Shown here: positions 6,610 through 10,547 of the stretch, one piece after another
How positions within the stretch are numbered: the first letter of the stretch is position 1
How the letters are laid out: every line of letters begins with the position of its first letter
Origin: Prolixibacteraceae bacterium
GTDB lineage: Bacteria > Bacteroidota > Bacteroidia > Bacteroidales > Prolixibacteraceae
Direction of reading: 5' to 3'
Length of the DNA: 10,547 bases
Assembly: GCA_027451165.1 (NCBI GenBank)
Contig: DAIDJX010000104.1
Span: 1-10,547, forward strand
Program-made: the position numbers and the translations under genes
Notes under the pieces: generated by a model
Database searches by the model: none
What the model was told of the DNA's origin: nothing
The model's input: the letters and a program-made list of their open reading frames with translations, nothing else

Positions 6610-9399
6610 TTAGTATCCTGTCTTTTTCCCTTTCATGATGGCGGGCAACCCTTTATCCATCCATTCCGGCATGGGATCGCCCTTCAGGTAGTGGTTGAAA
6701 AACTGGAACATCCTCTTGTCGAGATCCATACGGTTGGCCCAGCTTTCTCCTTTCAGGTTGTGGGGTTCTCCGTTGTAGGAGAGCATCCACACGGGTTTGT
6801 CGAGCCGGCGAAGGGCGGTGAAAAGTTCAATCCCCTGGTACCAGGGCACAGCGCCGTCGTTGTCGTTGGCCATCATCAACAGGGGCGTATGGATGTCAGG
6901 CGCACGGAACAGGGGTGAATTCTCAATGTAATGCATTGGCTTTTCCCAGAGGGTGGCACCAATGCGGCTTTGGGTATGCTCATACTGGAACATACGGCTG
7001 ACGCCTGTTTCCCAGCGGATCCCGCCATAGGCGCTGGTCATGTTGCTCACCGGCGCGCCGGCCATGGCCGCTGCAAAAAGATCGGTGCGGGTAATCAGCC
7101 AGGCGGTTTGGTATCCGCCCCAACTCTGCCCCTGCAATCCGACTTTTTTCAAATCGACATAAGGTCTGGTGTTCGCCAGATGATAAACCCCGCTCACTAT
7201 CGCATCATAGGCGCTTTGTCCCGGATAGCCAATTTTGTAAGTAATATCCGGGATAAACACCAGGTAGCCATTGCTGCAATAAAAAGTCCGGTTGATGGTG
7301 GATTGGGAGGGTTTTGGAGCGCTGTGCCGGTACAATCCTTCCGAATTCTTTTCGTAATAATAAATGATCATCGGGTATTTTTTCGATGGATCCAGATTTT
7401 CCGGCTGGTATAGGAGCCCTTTCAGGGTTTCCCCGGAAAAGGAGGTCCATTCCACCATTGTGCAGGTAGGCCAGATGTATTCCTTTTGCTGCGGATTGGC
7501 TTCGCTGATCCGGCGGGCGTGCGCGAATTCTGTATTGCTGATCCACCAGTCAGGGAACGCTGAGACCGTCTCCCTGGTCCAGATCAGCTTATCACTGTTT
7601 TTTGCTTTTCTGGGAATGCCGAAGCTGCATTTTTCCATGACCAGTTTAGCCGGTTCCCTGGCCTGACCAAAATCAGCCTTGCAGAAGCCGCTTTCCATGT
7701 TCTGCTCATTAAAGGCGCTGAGAAGGCTAAGCTTTCCGGAAGGAATATATTCCTCTTCCGGATTGGTTCTGACATAACGGTATCGGATCTTGTTTTTCCT
7801 TCCTGAAGCAAAGGTAACACTAACCGGTACTTTTTCTCCCGACGGATCAAGCTTCCAGATGTCGTAACGGTCGTACAGGAAGACAAAGCGGTCGTTTTCG
7901 GCCCATCCGGCAATGCCGTATGGGCGAGGGTAATCAGGCATATCATTTTCTTCCTGGCAAAAGGCTACCGGGATCATTTTGGTAAGCGGAACAACTTTCC
8001 GGTCTTCAGGATTCGTTGAACGGGCGTACCAACAGCTGTCTTTGGGCTCGTACCAGAGGAGGTATCGTCCGCCCGGTGAGAGCGAGTTCCTTTCCTTATC
8101 TCTGGCAATCAGTCTTTTGCCACCGGTGTTTACGTCGATAAGGTAATAATCGCTGTTGGCATCCCCTTTCCAGCTGCTCTCCCGGAGGTAAGGCTGGTTG
8201 TTGCCGCCCAGCGCCAATTGACCGTTCCCCTTATTGATCGTGCTCACCTCCCTGATCAGGGTATCCCCCAGTTGGACTACAGCCCGCGATCCGAGGTGGT
8301 ATACAGCCAGATAGCTCCTTTTCTTCTCTCTTTCCTGTTCCACTTTCTGCTGCGGTTGCAGAGCGACATCTTTCCAGTTCCAGACATCCAGTCTGGCCTT
8401 TTCCTCCTCCGGAATGGTATCCTTCGGCTCAGGCAGCGGTGAAGGGGCTGTCCCAAAAAAGAGTTTCGTGGCATCCTGAGAAAACCAGCAATTCCCGTTT
8501 TCACTGGGGGACCAACCTGATGGCAAAGCTTCATCCGACTTTTTCAGGACAAGCACCGGACTGCCCTGACCTGTTTTTCCGAGAAACAGCGCATATGTTT
8601 TTTGCTGTGCGGTGTCACGGGAGTGCAGGAAGGCATAGTTTTCACCCGTTTCGGAGGTGACCACCTTTTTGATAAATCCCTCTTCTGAAAATAGCTCTTC
8701 CGGTTTTTTCTCTGTGGGGTCGTATTTTTTCAGACTGGAACGGGTACCTGTGGAATCTTTCTGCTGCTGCACAAAATAGAGGGAACCCCCTTTTTTTGGC
8801 CAGAGGAATTCGGTCACCCGGTGAAAAATGGTGGTGTCCCCGCCTTTGATGTCGTAAATGATAAGATCATCGCCGGGCTGTTTGACCGGCTTGGTTTTCC
8901 GGGCAGCTTTGGAGGTGTCTTTTACCGCTTCTGCTGTTTTAAGGAAAGCGACGGCCAGGGCGTTCTCCTCCGGAAGGGTGACCGATTTCAACTTCGGAAA
9001 GCGGACAACTTTGTTTTCCCTGGTCCGGAAAATACCGAGACTGTCCTGTGGCATATCCTCCCGTTTTACTTTCCTGATTTTGGCTTTCCGGAGTGAATCT
9101 TCCGGCTGGGTAATGGTAAAAACTACCACTTCGTCGCTGCCGCCAATCTCAGCTTTTTTCCCGCGGGGGATGGTGTCGGATTTTCCGGAGGAATGCCAGA
9201 CGACCAGTATCCCGTCACCTTTTTGAGGATTGACCTCGTAGGTCACCAGGTTCCCGGAGGGCGAAATTTTTGTATTGTCCACCGTTTTCCATATGGCGTA
9301 TTCTTTTTCTGTGAGCGGTTTTTGGGAGGGATTTTGTGCAGTGACCCCGGTTGAAAGCACCAGGGCAGCTAAAAGAAAGATTAATTGTCTATTCAGCAT
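6610..9399 (-). CDS. Secreted S9-family serine peptidase (prolyl oligopeptidase type)
   Basis: This is a 929-residue exported peptidase. An N-terminal signal peptide (hydrophobic 6-17, likely cleaved after VTA at residue 21) sends it to the periplasm or cell surface. No lipobox or C-terminal type IX sorting domain is evident. Residues about 30-640 form a long region of repeated strand-rich segments consistent with the S9 beta-propeller, with a charged stretch at 329-361 (EEEKARLDVW ... EREKKR). The alpha/beta-hydrolase domain follows from about 645. Its triad is S759 in GQSWGGYQ, D848 in NDNDGAVPW and H880 in GEPHNL. It probably cleaves short peptides, often after proline or related residues, though specificity cannot be read. 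It is longer than the roughly 700 residues of classical prolyl oligopeptidase but looks like long Bacteroidota S9 proteins I have seen. It is first in an operon with the addB-like gene, stop and start codons adjoining. Confidence 0.93.
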   Translation of the reverse strand: MLNRQLIFLLAALVLSTGVTAQNPSQKPLTEKEYAIWKTVDNTKISPSGNLVTYEVNPQKGDGILVVWHSSGKSDTIPRGKKAEIGGSDEVVVFTITQPEDSLRKAKIRKVKREDMPQDSLGIFRTRENKVVRFPKLKSVTLPEENALAVAFLKTAEAVKDTSKAARKTKPVKQPGDDLIIYDIKGGDTTIFHRVTEFLWPKKGGSLYFVQQQKDSTGTRSSLKKYDPTEKKPEELFSEEGFIKKVVTSETGENYAFLHSRDTAQQKTYALFLGKTGQGSPVLVLKKSDEALPSGWSPSENGNCWFSQDATKLFFGTAPSPLPEPKDTIPEEEKARLDVWNWKDVALQPQQKVEQEREKKRSYLAVYHLGSRAVVQLGDTLIREVSTINKGNGQLALGGNNQPYLRESSWKGDANSDYYLIDVNTGGKRLIARDKERNSLSPGGRYLLWYEPKDSCWYARSTNPEDRKVVPLTKMIPVAFCQEENDMPDYPRPYGIAGWAENDRFVFLYDRYDIWKLDPSGEKVPVSVTFASGRKNKIRYRYVRTNPEEEYIPSGKLSLLSAFNEQNMESGFCKADFGQAREPAKLVMEKCSFGIPRKAKNSDKLIWTRETVSAFPDWWISNTEFAHARRISEANPQQKEYIWPTCTMVEWTSFSGETLKGLLYQPENLDPSKKYPMIIYYYEKNSEGLYRHSAPKPSQSTINRTFYCSNGYLVFIPDITYKIGYPGQSAYDAIVSGVYHLANTRPYVDLKKVGLQGQSWGGYQTAWLITRTDLFAAAMAGAPVSNMTSAYGGIRWETGVSRMFQYEHTQSRIGATLWEKPMHYIENSPLFRAPDIHTPLLMMANDNDGAVPWYQGIELFTALRRLDKPVWMLSYNGEPHNLKGESWANRMDLDKRMFQFFNHYLKGDPMPEWMDKGLPAIMKGKKTGY

Positions 9400-9419
9400 A
9401 CAACGACAGGTTTTTTCTT

Positions 9420-9427
9420 CAAAAATA
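9420..9427 (-). promoter_or_regulatory. Predicted -7 promoter box of the peptidase / addB-like operon
   Basis: Read on the minus strand this is TATTTTTG, an exact TAnnTTTG match, with 20 bases between it and the peptidase start codon. It lies in the 97-base gap after the DUF2200 gene, so the operon probably has its own promoter instead of relying on read-through. A convincing -33 TTTG is not visible. Confidence 0.4.
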
Positions 9428-9496
9428 GTTTTTCATGGGGGATTAGATTGCAGAAAAGTAAAATTTCGCGGATTTCGGAATTTTTCAGGAGAGCAA

Positions 9497-9847
9497 TTAC
9501 TTCCGGAGGATCTTGTCCATTGTTTTTCCTTTGGCCAGCTCGTCGACCAATTTATCCAAATAACGGATCTGCTGCATGAGCTTATCTTCGATGGCTTCCA
9601 CGCGGTATCCGCATATCACCCCTGTAATTTTGGAGGCATTGGGATGGATCTGCGGAGCATGGGCAAAGAAGGTTTCTAAGCTGGTATTCCGGTCGATCTG
9701 TTCCTGCAGGGAGGAGGGATCATAACCTGTGAGCCAGCAGATTACCTCGTCCACCTCAGCTTTTGTGCGGCCTTTTTTCTCCGCTTTCTGAATGTAGAGC
9801 GGGTAAACTGTGGAAAAGTGCATTTTAAAGATTCTGGAATTGTCCAT
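9497..9847 (-). CDS. DUF2200 family protein
   Basis: This 116-residue soluble protein matches the DUF2200 pattern I know from many bacteria along its whole length: RIFKM near the start (5-9), VYPLYIQKAEKKGRTKAEVD (14-33), a WLTGYD motif (38-43), ITGVICGYRVE (74-84) and a C-terminal IRYLDKLVDELAKGK helix (94-108). Length is normal for the family. The biochemical function of DUF2200 is, to my knowledge, undefined. The many basic residues and small helical build do not indicate an enzyme active site. The ATG at 9845-9847 precedes the conserved RIFKM and is the natural start. It lies 49 bases downstream of the DUF5615 toxin gene on the same strand, without an obvious promoter of its own, so read-through from the toxin-antitoxin pair is possible. 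Confidence 0.9.
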   Translation of the reverse strand: MDNSRIFKMHFSTVYPLYIQKAEKKGRTKAEVDEVICWLTGYDPSSLQEQIDRNTSLETFFAHAPQIHPNASKITGVICGYRVEAIEDKLMQQIRYLDKLVDELAKGKTMDKILRK

Positions 9848-9896
9848 TTCCGGTTTTCCCCAGTAATTATGGGTATTGTATTAGTGATTTAACTCC

Positions 9897-10250
9897 TTAA
9901 AATTTCCGTTGCCGGATGTTTATCTCGCTGATAACTGTCAACCTGTTTTTAAAATTCATTTTGGTTGACATTAATAACTGAATGAGATACAACGCTGGTT
10001 CATCAGGTTGAAAAGAATCCCATCTCAAATAGATTACACCAGCAGTTGGCTTATACCCTTTTTTGAAGATAAGCTCACCATAGTCACGGTCGAAAGTCAA
10101 TATTGTCCGTTCCTCTCTAATGGCAATACCAATTACTTCACTATCCAGAATACCGGAATATTCCTGTCCAACCGCGGTAATGTCAAAACCTGCATCTTTT
10201 AAAATTTTAGTGCTTTGCAGGGGAAAGTTCTCGTTAGCCAGGAATTTCAT
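9897..10250 (-). CDS. DUF5615 PIN-like protein, probable toxin of a type II toxin-antitoxin pair
   Basis: This 117-residue protein opens with the DUF5615 signature MKFLANENFP and continues with the other family blocks: GFDITAVGQ (21-29), the acidic D36 in ILDSEVIGIA, and ILTFDRDYGEL (50-60) with D54 and D56. PIN-like domains of this family are predicted metal-dependent ribonucleases that use clustered acidic residues. Here N6 stands where many members have Asp, while E7, D36, D54 and D56 are present. Its ATG (10248-10250) overlaps the TAA of the DUF433 gene by one base (TAATG), so the two are translationally coupled with the antitoxin first, the usual order. The family and pairing are well supported. 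Toxic activity and RNA target are inferred. Confidence 0.88.
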   Translation of the reverse strand: MKFLANENFPLQSTKILKDAGFDITAVGQEYSGILDSEVIGIAIREERTILTFDRDYGELIFKKGYKPTAGVIYLRWDSFQPDEPALYLIQLLMSTKMNFKNRLTVISEINIRQRKF

Positions 10251-10474
10251 TAAGCTGTTTTCAAAGGTTTTTCAAAGAGCAATCCATCCTGCATGATGTC
10301 CTGAATATAGGCAAAAACAGCTTGAAGGTTTTCTTTAGTGAGTCGGGGATAATTCTCAAGAATCTGATCTTCTGTCCAGCCCGATGCAAATAATTTAATA
10401 ATATGCTCTATTGAAATCCGTGTTCCTTTAACCACTGGCTTTCCCAACAGGATATTATCATCAGTCTCTATCAC
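10250..10474 (-). CDS. DUF433 protein, probable antitoxin partner of the DUF5615 toxin (GTG start)
   Basis: This 74-residue protein carries the DUF433 core, LLGKPVVKGTRISIEHIIKL (9-28), followed by GWTEDQILENYPRLT (32-46) and a helix LQAVFAYIQD (50-59). DUF433 proteins are small helix-turn-helix-like proteins, commonly encoded just before a DUF5615 PIN-like gene, and are thought to bind DNA and neutralise the toxin. The start is GTG (10472-10474): an in-frame TAG lies three codons upstream and no in-frame ATG precedes the conserved core, so GTG is the only start that keeps the domain whole. The gene begins 19 bases after the stop of the truncated upstream gene, so its promoter may lie within that gene or it may be co-transcribed with it. 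I find no TAnnTTTG box in the short gap. Confidence 0.88.
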   Translation of the reverse strand: MIETDDNILLGKPVVKGTRISIEHIIKLFASGWTEDQILENYPRLTKENLQAVFAYIQDIMQDGLLFEKPLKTA

Positions 10475-10493
10475 TGGTGTCTATTAAAATATG

Positions 10494-10547
10494 TTAATAA
10501 AATTTGAAGTCCAATTGCAGTTGGCTATCGTCATCCTCATCGGCACT
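10494..10547 (-). CDS. Partial gene, C-terminal 17 codons only; possible outer-membrane beta-barrel end
   Basis: A minus-strand frame enters from the right edge and ends in TAA at 10494-10496. It encodes SADEDDDSQLQLDFKFY. The last eight residues alternate hydrophobic and polar (L-Q-L-D-F-K-F-Y) and finish with an aromatic residue, the pattern of the C-terminal beta-strand recognised by the Bam machinery in outer-membrane barrels. With only 17 codons visible this is suggestive, and a chance open frame at the edge cannot be excluded. The short 19-base gap to the DUF433 gene supports a real gene end. Confidence 0.4.
   Translation of the reverse strand, partial: SADEDDDSQLQLDFKFY

Noticed and set aside
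8858..9226. Plus-strand open frames antisense to the S9 peptidase (also around 6931-7413 and 8821-9096)
   Set aside because: They are opposite the peptidase, whose signal peptide and triad show which frame is coding. The antisense translations show no family features.
9497..10474. A new defence island at the right end
   Set aside because: Only a common type of toxin-antitoxin pair and one DUF2200 gene are present. No nuclease-helicase, methyltransferase, NTPase or phage-related gene accompanies them, so the claim would go beyond the evidence.

Overview
The window looks like ordinary chromosome from a member of the Bacteroidota, probably of the Bacteroidales/Marinilabiliales type. This is inferred from three things. 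The start codons lack clear Shine-Dalgarno sequences and have A-rich leaders. Several genes have the Bacteroidota -7 promoter element TAnnTTTG. The gene families (a long secreted S9 peptidase, an AddB-like nuclease without Walker A, DUF2200) also fit. No rRNA, tRNA, CRISPR array, insertion sequence or phage gene is visible. No stretch longer than about 200 bases lacks a gene or a named element.

Layout, left to right. Positions 1-785 hold a small membrane-anchored orphan protein (113-595, minus), bracketed by two related imperfect palindromic repeats (20-101 and 641-732). Next is a second small orphan membrane protein (785-1189, minus, GTG start), 38 bases downstream of a class I PLP-dependent aminotransferase (1228-2424, minus). 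A 193-base divergent promoter region separates the aminotransferase from alanine dehydrogenase (ald, 2618-3733, plus). The ald gene runs tail-to-tail, 8 bases apart, into a two-gene minus-strand operon. That operon is a secreted S9-family peptidase (6610-9399) followed directly by an AddB-like PD-(D/E)XK nuclease (3742-6609), and the stop of the first abuts the start of the second (TAA|ATG). A near-perfect intrinsic terminator for ald (3792-3821) lies inside the last codons of the addB-like gene. The right end, all on the minus strand, carries a DUF2200 protein (9497-9847), a DUF5615 PIN-like toxin (9897-10250), its DUF433 partner (10250-10474) and the last 17 codons of a truncated gene whose C-terminus resembles an outer-membrane beta-strand.

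How the genes work together. The aminotransferase and Ald both act on amino-acid/2-oxo-acid pools, and their head-to-head arrangement would allow shared control of amino-acid nitrogen metabolism. The AddB-like protein should act in double-strand break repair with an AddA/RecB-type helicase that is not in this window. The DUF433/DUF5615 pair is a probable type II toxin-antitoxin module. I see no convincing new multi-gene system. The most unusual features are the terminator embedded in convergent coding sequence, the repeat-bracketed orphan gene, the peptidase-nuclease operon lacking addA, and the Asn in place of the expected Asp in the PIN-like toxin.
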